NCBI RefSeq assembly: GCF_037782385.1
Contig: NZ_JBBEXD010000010.1
Location: 119,094 to 183,093, forward strand
DNA length: 64,000 nucleotides
Direction: 5' to 3'
Source of the DNA: Ascidiimonas meishanensis
Lineage (GTDB): Bacteria > Bacteroidota > Bacteroidia > Flavobacteriales > Flavobacteriaceae
The notes under the pieces are model-generated. The model did not search any database. It saw only the letters and a program-made list of their open reading frames with translations, and had not been told where the DNA came from. Positions 54,884 to 63,954 of this stretch are shown here, one piece after another; within the stretch, counting starts at the first letter, position 1, and each line of letters begins with the position of its first letter. Both the position numbers and the translations under genes were made by a program.

Positions 54884-55500
54884 ATCACATCAATTAGTAT
54901 AAAAAAGAAATGTGAAATACTCCCTCCTAATACAAAAAAATGCCAAATAACATGATGATAAGGAATCTTTTTAACTACGTAGAAAAATATCCCTAAAGTG
55001 TAAAGACCACCTCCTAACATAAGCAAATTTAAACCAAAGGAGGTAATTGCTGCCATTAAGCTTTGCATATCAAAAATTATTAGCCATCCCATTATCAGAT
55101 AAAGCATAAGAGATATTAATTCATATTTTCCTGTAAAAAATATTTTCAATAGCGTTCCTATAAAGGCAATCCCCCAAACGACAGAAAAAATGAGCCATCC
55201 AGAACCTTTCTCAAGGGTAATTAGAGCTACAGGGCTATAAGTACCCGCTATTAAGAAAAAAATGCTGATATGGTCTATTTTCCTCCATATTATTTTCCAT
55301 TTTAAGTCACTTACTGCATGGTATATCGTAGAAGCAGAATACAACAATATCACAGATAAAGAATAGAGAACTATGCTAAATGTACTATACGGAGTCTTCT
55401 CTCCATTATTAAAGAGAAGTATCACAAGCCCCACTATCCCTAAAATAATTCCTACTCCATGAGAGACCGCATTCCAAATTTCTTCTTGTCTTGTTTGCAT
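54880..55500 (-). CDS. Hemolysin III / PAQR-type membrane protein
   Basis: 206 residues with seven hydrophobic segments. EEIWNAVSHGVGIILGIVG, SASTIYHAV, DHISIFFLIAGTYSP and HHVIWHFFVLGGSISHFFF carry the conserved His and Asp metal-site residues of this family (YqfA/TrhA-like). Role in membrane lipid homeostasis is family-level knowledge. Confidence 0.9.
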   Translation of the reverse strand: MQTRQEEIWNAVSHGVGIILGIVGLVILLFNNGEKTPYSTFSIVLYSLSVILLYSASTIYHAVSDLKWKIIWRKIDHISIFFLIAGTYSPVALITLEKGSGWLIFSVVWGIAFIGTLLKIFFTGKYELISLMLYLIMGWLIIFDMQSLMAAITSFGLNLLMLGGGLYTLGIFFYVVKKIPYHHVIWHFFVLGGSISHFFFILIDVI

Positions 55501-55583
55501 ACTATATGTACGATACCTTAATATGATTAGATGTTAGATTTGAATGATTATCGAAAACAAAATTAGTAAAAGAACTTTTTCAA

Positions 55584-56891
55584 CTACTCTGGGTAATACC
55601 AAAATGGAATCGTTATTATTTTTCTTTGAATAATACTGTCCTTTCTATAGTCTTTTCTCCAAATTTCCAAAGCATGCTTTCCTTTGTTTACATTGCCTAT
55701 ATCCAGAAATGTTTCAAAGCCAATTTGCTTTCTCTGATTGCGCGAAACGATAAAAGCCCCTTTAAGCTCTAGGGAGTCTATTTTAAAAGTGTACATCTCC
55801 TCTACCGTTTGTAAATATAATGGGAGTTTGTTTTCAGCCTCTTTTACTACTCCTGAAGAGAAAATAGAAAAAATTCCTCTTTTATCCTCTTCAGGTTCTA
55901 AGGATTTTTCAAAATAAAAAACATCATCTTCTATAGATTTACCATACGCAATAAAAACATTAAGAAAAGGGTTTGTGATTACTTTTGAAGGAATGGCAGC
56001 AAGATGAACAAATTGTGTTGCTTTAGTAATTTCATCATAATAATTCTCTTGGTCTGCCACTACCTTATTGGCTTTAAGATTTTTATTTATATAATTAGAC
56101 GTGCTGAAACCGGTTCCCGCTAAAATTATAATCCCCATATACAACGGTACCAGAATCAAGCTCAATCTTTTTCCAAATTTGGTGTCTAGAAAATTATAAA
56201 CCATCGGACGGTATAAAAAAGAAAGTGTTAAATATTTAAACACCCAATAAAAAGGATAGTACAAAAAAGTAGTCCACTTTTTCTTTTTTAGCCAACCTTG
56301 CGTAATAAAGTCAAAAAATGTAAAAACACTCCCTATCGAAATAAAAATAATAAGTGGTATACCAATTCCAAATCGATAAAATCTACTTGTTTCTTCCTTA
56401 TCTATCCACAAACCGATTAATGTCAATAGAAAAGTAATGAGCAATAATCCTATAAGATAAAATACCAGCAGAAAAGTAACTGCAAATATGATACTACAAT
56501 ACTTTTCTAGCGTAGCCACATAATTATCAAAGGAGCCAATTCTTTTTTGAAGATGATTCGTAAATTTTTTACTGTAGCTTAGCTTGTCATAATCAATATC
56601 ATCTGATACATAACGAAGACCAATAGCTCCTATCCATAAACCTCTTAATACTACGTGAATAATTAGGTTAAAAGTAATTATAACCCATGAAATCATTAAA
56701 CCTTGCCAAAGAAATGATGCATAAACATTACGTTGCATTTCTGCTTCTAATACATTGATATGTATAGGTTCTTTAATTGCAAAAAGACCAAAAATTGCAA
56801 AACCAGAAATAATAAGTTCTAACTGCCAACTTTCTTGTTGCAGAATATCCAGCCATTTTTTAAATTTTTCATCCTGAGGATTATTACTCAT
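55584..56891 (-). CDS. Membrane protein of unknown function
   Basis: 435 residues with about six hydrophobic segments (ELIISGFAIFGLFAI, ASFLWQGLMISWVIITFNLIIHVV, then YCSIIFAVTFLLVFYLIGLLL and others to about 270) and a soluble C-terminal half (about 275-435) with mixed beta strands. No family recognised. It is the last gene before the rRNA-flanked segment. Confidence 0.75.
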   Translation of the reverse strand: MSNNPQDEKFKKWLDILQQESWQLELIISGFAIFGLFAIKEPIHINVLEAEMQRNVYASFLWQGLMISWVIITFNLIIHVVLRGLWIGAIGLRYVSDDIDYDKLSYSKKFTNHLQKRIGSFDNYVATLEKYCSIIFAVTFLLVFYLIGLLLITFLLTLIGLWIDKEETSRFYRFGIGIPLIIFISIGSVFTFFDFITQGWLKKKKWTTFLYYPFYWVFKYLTLSFLYRPMVYNFLDTKFGKRLSLILVPLYMGIIILAGTGFSTSNYINKNLKANKVVADQENYYDEITKATQFVHLAAIPSKVITNPFLNVFIAYGKSIEDDVFYFEKSLEPEEDKRGIFSIFSSGVVKEAENKLPLYLQTVEEMYTFKIDSLELKGAFIVSRNQRKQIGFETFLDIGNVNKGKHALEIWRKDYRKDSIIQRKIITIPFWYYPE

Positions 56892-56968
56892 AGCGCAATA
56901 ATTTGTATAAATATATCTAAAAAAAAGCTGGGAATAAAGGAGTGGTAATACTATTGATATAGCGGCAT

Positions 56969-57002
56969 AAAAAAACCCTTCTCTTTATAGAGAAGGGTTT
57001 TT
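56969..57002 (-). terminator. 5S rRNA terminator
   Basis: AAACCCTTCTCT TTAT AGAGAAGGGTTT hairpin, followed on the minus strand by T-run. Located just past the 5S 3' end. Confidence 0.9.
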
Positions 57003-57051
57003 GAGCAAGGCGGCGACATACTCTCCCGGTTACCCAGTACCATCTGCGCTG
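56969..57051. repeat. Direct repeat, copy 1 (5S rRNA 3' end plus terminator)
   Basis: Identical to 63918-64000 (offset 6949), starting in the A-run of the terminator and running through the 5S 3' half. The second copy is cut by the window end, so the true repeat may be longer. Confidence 0.95.
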
Positions 57052-57112
57052 ATGGGCTTAACTAATCTGTTCGGAATGGTAAGAGGTGAGCCCCATCGCT
57101 ATAACCACCTTA
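57006..57112 (-). rRNA. rrf: 5S ribosomal RNA, complete, no adjacent 23S
   Basis: Minus strand runs AAGGTGGTTATAGCGATGGG ... CCGAACAGATTAGTTAAGCCC ... GAGTATGTCGCCGCCTTG; the 5' and 3' ends (AAGGTGG with CCGCCTT) pair as expected for 5S helix I. Coordinates are approximate by one or two bases. A 23S gene would be expected upstream at higher coordinates but coding genes of the cyanate operon occupy that place, so this copy is orphaned. Confidence 0.93.
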
Positions 57113-57523
57113 AACTTGTATTGGACTTGATCTTGTATCTGTAGTAGTACTGAACAAACAGGCAATACACTATTTACTCACTACTTTGTATTAAATACTT
57201 AATACTAACATAATGTTGTTGACATATTGATTAAAACGAATATCCCACAAGTAAAGATTACGGATTGACGATAGTACAGACGTATTCTAATTAAATTGGA
57301 ATATCTCATCCTAAACACCACATCCCTATTGAACTATTCTTAATGATTTTGAATTTTGACTAAATAAAAAAGGGATATTCTAATTTTTTAATGATTAAAA
57401 ATTGTTAAAATAAGAGAAATACTGAAAAAAGTAAAATTTGTACCGAAAAAAGGATTTATTGTCCTACACCTAAGTGATATTCCGTTACTATGTTTGTTAT
57501 CAGTTAAAAATAACAATTTCATT
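57113..57523. other. 411-bp spacer between the orphan 5S and the cyanate operon
   Basis: No gene seen. It may contain the operon promoter. GAATATCCC (57238-57246) and GGGATATTC (57372-57380) form a 9-bp inverted repeat about 125 bp apart, a possible regulator site. The part next to the 5S could be a relic of a 23S-5S spacer; not proven. Confidence 0.3.
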
Positions 57524-58351
57524 ATGACCGAAAACAAGAAAGCTATTTTACTTTCCTTAACATTATTAGTTGTGTTTTTTATTGTCGGAGAACTTATTAC
57601 AAGTTCTGGAGAAAGGAATAAAAAAGACATGACCGAATACGAAAAATTAATGGGTATGGGAGAAACTCAAGCCCATGTTCCAGGTCCAATGGAAGTATTT
57701 AGACACGCTATAAGTGAATTAAGCGATCCATTTTATGACAATGGTCCAAATGACAAAGGAATTGGCATACAATTACTTTACTCTGTGGTCAGAGTAATGG
57801 CTGGATACCTATTATCCGTTATTATCGCATTACCAATAGGATTTCTTATAGGAATGTCTCCTGTTTTTTATAAGGCCTTGCAACCTTACATACAAATATT
57901 AAAACCTATATCTCCCTTAGCATGGATGCCTTTGGCATTATTCGTAATAAAAGACTCTATCATGTCTTCCATATTTGTCATATTTATTTGTTCCATATGG
58001 CCTATGCTTATTAATACCGCCTTTGGAGTAATATCGGTTAAAAAGGATTTTCTAAATGTAGGTAAAACACTAGAAATGAGCAATTTTAAGACAGCTTTCA
58101 CAATAATACTACCTGCTGCATTGCCTACAATTTTCACTGGACTAAGAATATCAATGGGTATTTCATGGTTGGTTATTGTAGCTGCAGAAATGCTTGTAGG
58201 AGGAACCGGTATAGGGTATTATGTATGGAATGAATGGAATAATTTGGATTTAGCAAGCGTTGTTTTTTCCATAATAATGATTGGTTTAATAGGAATGTTT
58301 CTAGACTCATTAATATCAAGATCTTCTAAATATTTTAACTATCAAGAATAA
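57524..58351 (+). CDS. ABC transporter permease, nitrate/cyanate/taurine type
   Basis: 275 residues from ATG 57524 (the frame from 57494 begins with TTG). Seen: N-terminal helix, then a BPD_transp_1 domain with about six helices and the EAA-loop-like segment EMSNFKTAFTIILPAALPTI that docks the ATPase. First gene of a four-gene operon with an ATPase, cyanase and binding protein, so cyanate (or a related anion) is the inferred substrate. Confidence 0.9.
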   Translation: MTENKKAILLSLTLLVVFFIVGELITSSGERNKKDMTEYEKLMGMGETQAHVPGPMEVFRHAISELSDPFYDNGPNDKGIGIQLLYSVVRVMAGYLLSVIIALPIGFLIGMSPVFYKALQPYIQILKPISPLAWMPLALFVIKDSIMSSIFVIFICSIWPMLINTAFGVISVKKDFLNVGKTLEMSNFKTAFTIILPAALPTIFTGLRISMGISWLVIVAAEMLVGGTGIGYYVWNEWNNLDLASVVFSIIMIGLIGMFLDSLISRSSKYFNYQE

Positions 58352-58362
58352 AGCTAACCAAT

Positions 58363-59241
58363 ATGCAAGAATTTTTAAAAGTTGAAAATATATCAAAATC
58401 ATATCCTATTAGAGGTAAAAATGGTTCTGTAACGATTTATGAGAATATTAATTTCACAATGAACAAAGGTGAATTTATGTGTGTCATTGGACATTCTGGA
58501 TGTGGAAAATCTACTATTCTAAACAATCTTGCCGGTTTAGACATCCCTTCTAGTGGTTCAATTACAATGTTAGGGAAAGAGGTTCACGCTCCTAGTTTAG
58601 AACGTGGTGTCATTTTTCAGAATCATAGTATCCTTCCATGGCTTACCGTATTTAAAAATGTAACCATGGCCATTAAGTGCAAATTTAAGAATATGAATAC
58701 CGATGATATCTCCAATAGAGCTACTCATTTTTTAAAGATGGTAGGTCTACAAGATGCCATGTATAAAAAACCTTCTGAACTCTCTGGAGGGATGAAACAA
58801 CGCGTTGGTATTGCCAGAGCTTTTGCAATAGAACCTAGTCTACTTTTAATGGATGAACCCTTCGGCGCATTAGATGCTTTAACACGAGGAAAACTACAAG
58901 AAAAGCTTGTTGAAATATGCGATAAAACCAAGCAAACAACTTTCATGATTACACATGATATTGATGAAGCAATATTACTTTCGGATAGAATCCTTCTCAT
59001 GTCGGATGGGCCAGAAGCCAGAATAGCAGAAATCGTAGCTGTAAATATTCCGAAACCAAGAAATAGAGCTACCATTATTAACCACCCTGCCTATTATGAT
59101 ATTAGAAATTATTTGGTTGATTTTCTCGTGAATCATTCTGGAACAATTAATGAAAACATAAAGAAGGGAACTTTAAAAGAAAAAGATTTACCGATTGATG
59201 TGGATCCACACCAATTGAAATTACAATTAGAAAATAATTAA
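58363..59241 (+). CDS. ABC transporter ATP-binding protein, nitrate/cyanate type
   Basis: 292 residues. Walker A GHSGCGKST, Q-loop FQNHSILPWLTV, signature LSGGMKQRVGIARAFA, Walker B LLLMDEPFGALDAL, H-loop THDIDEAILLSDR. The C-terminal 40 residues extend past the core, as in NrtC/NrtD-like subunits but without the binding-protein-like domain of NrtC. Twelve bases after the permease stop, eleven before cyanase. Confidence 0.93.
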   Translation: MQEFLKVENISKSYPIRGKNGSVTIYENINFTMNKGEFMCVIGHSGCGKSTILNNLAGLDIPSSGSITMLGKEVHAPSLERGVIFQNHSILPWLTVFKNVTMAIKCKFKNMNTDDISNRATHFLKMVGLQDAMYKKPSELSGGMKQRVGIARAFAIEPSLLLMDEPFGALDALTRGKLQEKLVEICDKTKQTTFMITHDIDEAILLSDRILLMSDGPEARIAEIVAVNIPKPRNRATIINHPAYYDIRNYLVDFLVNHSGTINENIKKGTLKEKDLPIDVDPHQLKLQLENN

Positions 59242-59252
59242 ATAGACCGAAT

Positions 59253-59693
59253 ATGGACAAAAAACAAATGACAGAAATCATTTTAGACACTAAAATGAAA
59301 AAAGAAATTTCGTGGAGTGATCTAGCGACTGCTACCGGATTAAACCCAGTATGTGTAGCAGCCGCATGTTTGGGAAGTGCTTCGTTAAATGATACCGAAG
59401 CTGCTGCAGTAGTTAATTTACTTGAATTAGGGATCGATGTTGAAAAAATGTTAAAAATATTCCCTTTAAAAGGTGAGGGGCAAGTGGTACCAAGTGATCC
59501 ACTTATTTATAGACTCTTTGAAATTGCATATGTCTATGGACCAAGTATTAAAGAAATTACGCATGAAAAATTTGGAGATGGAATTATGAGTGCAATCGAT
59601 TTCACTCTGGATGTAGATAAAGTTGAAGACCCTAAGGGAGATCGAGTTCAAATTACAATGACCGGTAAATTTCTTCCGTATAAGAAATGGTAA
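59253..59693 (+). CDS. cynS: Cyanate hydratase (cyanase)
   Basis: 146 residues. Converts cyanate and bicarbonate to ammonia and CO2. N-terminal helical DNA-binding-like domain (about 1-80), then C-terminal domain with PLIYRLFEIAYVYG, GDGIMSAIDFTLD; R87, E90 and S113 correspond to the active-site residues R96, E99 and S122 of the E. coli enzyme. Length normal. It sits between the ABC ATPase and the binding protein in one operon. Confidence 0.96.
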   Translation: MDKKQMTEIILDTKMKKEISWSDLATATGLNPVCVAAACLGSASLNDTEAAAVVNLLELGIDVEKMLKIFPLKGEGQVVPSDPLIYRLFEIAYVYGPSIKEITHEKFGDGIMSAIDFTLDVDKVEDPKGDRVQITMTGKFLPYKKW

Positions 59694-59724
59694 AATCAAT
59701 ACCAACAACTAAAAACACGAAATT

Positions 59725-61143
59725 ATGCCAGTAAATAGCTTAGATGATCCATTTAGTGAAAAATCCGACTTGTCTCACGGTGCAGGTTGTAGTTGTAAAT
59801 CTTGTCATTCGTCCGATGTGGAAATGGTTCAAAACCTTCCACATACAGAGGAAGAAATGGTAAACAGATTTGTTGAAACTTCAGTTGTAAAATCAATATT
59901 TGGAGGTAACGATTTACAACGAAGACAATTTATTAGAACCGTTGGAGCCGGTGTTTTTAGAGCAGCGCTCTTATCAGTTATCCCTCTTGGAGCATTACAA
60001 TCCTGTATTAACGATACCAAAAAGAAAGTAGAATCTGGAGGTGCTACAAAACTAGGTGCTTCTAAATTAGAAAAAACTAAATTAAACATTGGGTTTGTTC
60101 CTATTACATGTGCGACCCCAATCATCATGTCAAAGCCTATGGGCTTTTATGAAAAATATGGTTTAGATGTAGATGTTATCAAAACAGCTGGTTGGGCAGT
60201 AGCAAGAGATAAAAGTTTGAATAACGAGTATGATGCCTCGCATATGCTTACTCCAATGCCATTAGCAATGACTATGGGTGCTGGTTCCAGTTCTGTTCCT
60301 TATGTAATGCCAGCTGTAGAGAACATAAACGGACAAGCGATTTGTCTGCATAACAAACATAAAAACAAACGAGACCCTAAAATGTGGAAAGGGTTTAAGT
60401 TTGGAGTTCCTTTTGAATACTCTATGCATAACTTTTTATTACGTTACTACGTTGCAGAACATGGGTTAGATCCAGACAAAGATATTCAGATTCGCGTTGT
60501 ACCACCACCAGAAATGGTAGCAAACTTAAGAGCAGGAAATTTAGATGGATACTTATCGCCCGACCCATTCAACCAAAGGGCTGTTTATGAAAACGTAGGG
60601 TTCTTACATTTACTAACTAAAGAAATTTGGGAAGGACACCCTTGTTGTGCATTTGCTTGTAGTCAAGAGTTTGTTACGAATAACCCAAACACTTATGCAG
60701 CTTTATTTAGTGCAATAATAGATGCTACTCACTATTCTTCTAAACAAGAAAATAGAGCAGGAATCGCCGAAGCAATAGCACCAAAAAACTATTTAAATCA
60801 ACCAGCTTCAGTAATTGCTCAAGTACTTACTGGAAGATATGCTGATGGTTTAGGGAATGTATTAAATGAACCAGATCGTATAGGATTTGACCCCTTTCCT
60901 TGGCATTCAATGGGAGTTTGGATACTTACTCAGATGAAGCGATGGGGATATGTAAAAGAAGACATTGACTACAAAAAAATAGCTGAACAAGTGTATTTAG
61001 CTGCAGAATGTGGTGCTAAAATGAAAGAAATGGGCTATGAAGCTCCCTCAACTACTTATAAAAAGCATATAATTATGGGGAAAGAATTTGATCCTAATTT
61101 CCCAGAAGAATATGTAAACAGCTTCGATATTCGTGTAAAATAA
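59725..61143 (+). CDS. NrtA/CmpA-type substrate-binding protein, Tat lipoprotein
   Basis: 472 residues. N-terminal C-x-C-x2-C segment (Cys 22, 24, 27), then a twin-arginine motif RRQFIR (67-72), hydrophobic segment and a lipobox with Cys95 (LGALQSC). The mature part has LNIGFVPITCATPIIMSKPMG, EYSMHNFLLRYYVAEHGLDP and ANLRAGNLDGYLSPDPF, matching the NrtA/CmpA family that binds nitrate, bicarbonate or cyanate. Operon mates make cyanate most likely. A Tat-exported lipoprotein with a folded cofactor or metal is suggested by the RR motif. Confidence 0.88.
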   Translation: MPVNSLDDPFSEKSDLSHGAGCSCKSCHSSDVEMVQNLPHTEEEMVNRFVETSVVKSIFGGNDLQRRQFIRTVGAGVFRAALLSVIPLGALQSCINDTKKKVESGGATKLGASKLEKTKLNIGFVPITCATPIIMSKPMGFYEKYGLDVDVIKTAGWAVARDKSLNNEYDASHMLTPMPLAMTMGAGSSSVPYVMPAVENINGQAICLHNKHKNKRDPKMWKGFKFGVPFEYSMHNFLLRYYVAEHGLDPDKDIQIRVVPPPEMVANLRAGNLDGYLSPDPFNQRAVYENVGFLHLLTKEIWEGHPCCAFACSQEFVTNNPNTYAALFSAIIDATHYSSKQENRAGIAEAIAPKNYLNQPASVIAQVLTGRYADGLGNVLNEPDRIGFDPFPWHSMGVWILTQMKRWGYVKEDIDYKKIAEQVYLAAECGAKMKEMGYEAPSTTYKKHIIMGKEFDPNFPEEYVNSFDIRVK

Positions 61144-61308
61144 AAAAAGTATCCATTTGTTTTACATAATTTGCACATACTCCGTCCAACCCGCTTTATA
61201 CATTGAAATTGCATTTCAAAATTTATTGGGTATTACTTAAATGTAGTTAGATGGCAGTGTTCTAAGCTACTAGAAAACAGAATGGCCCTTTTGAAAATAC
61301 TAAAAATA

Positions 61309-61734
61309 ATGGAACAAAAACATCCACTACCTCCTTTTAATTTTGACACGGCAACCCAAAAAGTACAGTTAGCAGAAGATGCATGGAATAGTAAAAATTC
61401 TAAAAGAATTGCACTTGCATATTCACCAGATACGGAATGGAGAAATAGGGATTTATTTATCAACGGAAGAGAAGAAGTTATTTCTTTTCTAGATACTAAG
61501 TGGAAGAAAGAATTAGCCTATAAACTTAAAAAAGAACTTTGGGCTTTTACAGAAAATAAAATTGCTGTGCGCTTTGAATATGAGTGGCATGACTCTAATG
61601 GGCAGTGGTGCCGCTCTTATGGTAATGAGAACTGGGAATTCGATAAAAATGGTCTTATGAAAAAGCGTTACGCAAGCATAAATGATTTGCCAATTAAAGA
61701 AACTGAAAGAAAATTTATTAATTCCGATCTTTAA
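61309..61734 (+). CDS. DUF1348 (NTF2-like) family protein
   Basis: 141 residues from ATG 61309 (upstream ATG 61282 possible). Seen: PFNFDTATQKVQLAEDAWNSKN and YSPDTEWRNRDLFINGREEVISFL, ENKIAVRFEYEWHDSNGQWCRSYGNENWEF, the DUF1348 pattern. Function unknown. Located after the cyanate operon in the same direction, but 165 bp away. Overlaps the convergent AraC gene by 17 bp at the 3' end. Confidence 0.85.
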   Translation: MEQKHPLPPFNFDTATQKVQLAEDAWNSKNSKRIALAYSPDTEWRNRDLFINGREEVISFLDTKWKKELAYKLKKELWAFTENKIAVRFEYEWHDSNGQWCRSYGNENWEFDKNGLMKKRYASINDLPIKETERKFINSDL

Positions 61735-62617
61735 AAGAGTAACGGAACTGTTCAGGAGTTTTATTACATACTTTCTTGAAAAATCTAATAAAATAAGAGT
61801 TATCACTATAATTAAGTTCATGTGCAATAGAACTAATAGACATATCAGAATGAATGATAAGTCGTTTTGCTTCCAAAATGATTCGTTCTAAAAGAATCGT
61901 TGAAGGAGTTTTATTAATCGTTTTTTTACATATATAACCTAATTGCTTTAATGAAATATTCATTTTTTCGGCATAAAAAACTAATGCTTTATGATCTTTA
62001 AAATAATTGTTAACAAGTGATTCAAAACGATTTAATTGTATTAATTCATGACTATAAGTGATGCAAAACTCATGATTTTTTCTATAAATCCTTGATAATT
62101 CTACAAATAGAACATTAAGATAAAGTCGTATCATTTCATGATAATTGAGTAGATGATTTTGATATTCTTCACTGATCTTTTTATATAAATCAATTAAAAT
62201 AACTTGTTCAACTACATTTAATTTTAAATAGGGAACACTTGCTGATGATTTGAAAAATGGGAATTTCATCAATTTATCAAGTTTAAAATCAATCAAAAAA
62301 TATTCTTTTTTAAAAAATAGAACATATCCATCTGTATCCTTATCCAAACACCAACAATGCACTTGACCAGGAGATACGATAAACATCACCCCAGGCTCAA
62401 CTTTATAATCCTCGTAATCAATTGAATGTGTTCCACTTCCTTTTGTAATTAACAACAATAAATAAAAATCATGTCCGTGTGGTTTTTCAATAAACTGATT
62501 TACATTAATATGGTCATTAAAAGATCTTATATAAAAATTGCTATTAAATTCCATACAATTATTATAATCCTGAAAATTTGAAATATTGAAAACGGGTAAA
62601 TTAACAGAATTTTTCAT
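61718..62617 (-). CDS. AraC family transcriptional regulator
   Basis: 299 residues from ATG 62617 (the longer frame begins with TTG). N-terminal cupin-like sensor domain (GHDFYLLLLITKGSGTHSIDYEDY, EPGVMFIVSPGQVHCW), then C-terminal helix-turn-helix (ISSIAHELNYSDNSYFIRFFKKV, TPEQFRYSF). Probably activates or represses the cyanate operon or the DUF1348 gene given position; the target is an inference. Convergent with DUF1348, divergent from the transposase remnant. Confidence 0.85.
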   Translation of the reverse strand: MKNSVNLPVFNISNFQDYNNCMEFNSNFYIRSFNDHINVNQFIEKPHGHDFYLLLLITKGSGTHSIDYEDYKVEPGVMFIVSPGQVHCWCLDKDTDGYVLFFKKEYFLIDFKLDKLMKFPFFKSSASVPYLKLNVVEQVILIDLYKKISEEYQNHLLNYHEMIRLYLNVLFVELSRIYRKNHEFCITYSHELIQLNRFESLVNNYFKDHKALVFYAEKMNISLKQLGYICKKTINKTPSTILLERIILEAKRLIIHSDMSISSIAHELNYSDNSYFIRFFKKVCNKTPEQFRYSFKDRN

Positions 62618-62868
62618 AATGATCAATTTTATTATTTAGTGAGATATTATCCTAAAAACAATAAATCTAAGTATTTATACTTAGTTAAATATATAAATAA
62701 ATTTTTGTCCCACAATTATACCATATACTTAATACAGAATTCCCATTTTACGCTATTGTAAATTCATTATTCTAAATTTAAATTGTTATAAAATAACATT
62801 TAAACAAAAAAAGATTTCCAAAAAATTAAGAGGAGAGCCAAAGCATTATTATTGATAAAGCAAGGCAA

Positions 62869-63757
62869 GGCAAGGTAAGCTACAAATACCAGTTAGTAAA
62901 AAAACTCAAGTGAGGAACGTAAGACGATCTATAATTGGATTAAGCTATACCAACAGGAAGGAATAGTTTCTTATTTAAAGATAAAAAGCCGAGGTTTACG
63001 AGTAGAGAAAACCCCTAGAGTAGTCGATCAAGGGATTTGAGAAAAACTATCGGATCCCACAACAATCATTACCAGTTATCTAGAATATTAGATTGGATAA
63101 GAGTTAACAATAAACTACAAGACTTTATATAGTCATTATAGAATACATCACATTAGTGTACTTAAGGTAATCACGATTAAGATGATAGGGCTCTTGAAGC
63201 CTTTAAAAAAACTACCATATCCCTTATCTAAGATTAGAAATAGTTTAGATAAAGATAAATATACTAGTGTAAACCTTTGTTTTCTGGATGAATCCCGTTT
63301 TGGATTAATGACCAAACAAAAATGCGTACTAGTATCAAAGGGAATCAAGCGCGTCGGAAGATATTAACACAGCTACAACTGGTTATGACCTTGGGTATCT
63401 TTCTTTTCTCCCCTATTATTGGTGATAGCTTCTATTGGGAAACACCTTTGGTCTCTAATGACATCTTTGAAGATTTCCTTAGAGACTTTAGCAATCAAAA
63501 TCCAAATGAACTTAAAAACATCACTATCGCTGATAATATAAGGCTCCTAAGAATACCTCCTTATAGCCTAGAACTTAATCCTGCAGACAAGATGGCAATG
63601 GATGAAAAACAAAGTAGCCATGAAAGTCTTTCCAGATATGGGAGCATTACAAGAACAGATAACCTTAATGGTTAAAACCCTTAACCCTAAATTAGTTAAA
63701 TCTATTACAGACTATAAATTATATCTAAATACCTTTTTTGAATATGAAATGGTATGA
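62869..63757 (+). pseudogene. IS630-type transposase remnant
   Basis: Broken into several frames by stops and frameshifts. Recognisable parts, in order: ERKTIYNWIKLYQQEGIVSY near 62920-62990 (HTH), FLDESRFGLMTKQKCVLVSKG near 63280-63340 (DDE region, first catalytic Asp), FYWETPLVSNDIFEDFLRDF near 63432-63490, RIPPYSLELNPADK near 63552-63595 and an end YLNTFFEYEMV. The middle DNAGFHSTKN-type motif is lost. A short tandem AAGGC repeat lies at 62870-62885. Not functional. Confidence 0.8.
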
Positions 63758-63804
63758 TTGTACATCATACAACTATTGAACTCTTTCTTTGTAACCTTCT
63801 GCTT

Positions 63805-63857
63805 AAACCCAAAAATACAGTACAGATTTAAGGAATCTATACCATATTTTTGGGTTT
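63805..63857. repeat. 13-bp inverted repeat downstream of the IS630 remnant
   Basis: AAACCCAAAAATA (63805-63817) and its exact complement TATTTTTGGGTTT (63845-63857) with a 27-base loop. Could be a terminator or an IS end remnant; no T-run of note follows on the plus strand. Confidence 0.4.
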
Positions 63858-63917
63858 TGAGTCTGGAATATTAGTTCACTCTAAATACTCTGCATGGAAT
63901 TATTTTAGTTTTAAACA

Positions 63918-63951
63918 AAAAAAACCCTTCTCTTTATAGAGAAGGGTTTTT
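63918..63951 (-). terminator. 5S rRNA terminator, copy 2
   Basis: Same AAACCCTTCTCT / AGAGAAGGGTTT hairpin as at 56969-57002. Confidence 0.9.
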
Positions 63952-63954
63952 GAG

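Noticed and set aside
57113..57520. Possible remnant of 23S rRNA next to the orphan 5S
   Set aside because: I cannot see any 23S 3'-end-like sequence there; only the 5S is recognisable.
59253..59693. Nitrate or taurine transport operon
   Set aside because: Cyanase within the operon with intact active-site residues makes cyanate the better substrate, though the ABC parts alone would not decide.
62869..63757. CRISPR or true tandem array at the AAGGC run near 62870
   Set aside because: Only three short units, within a dead transposase; not an array.
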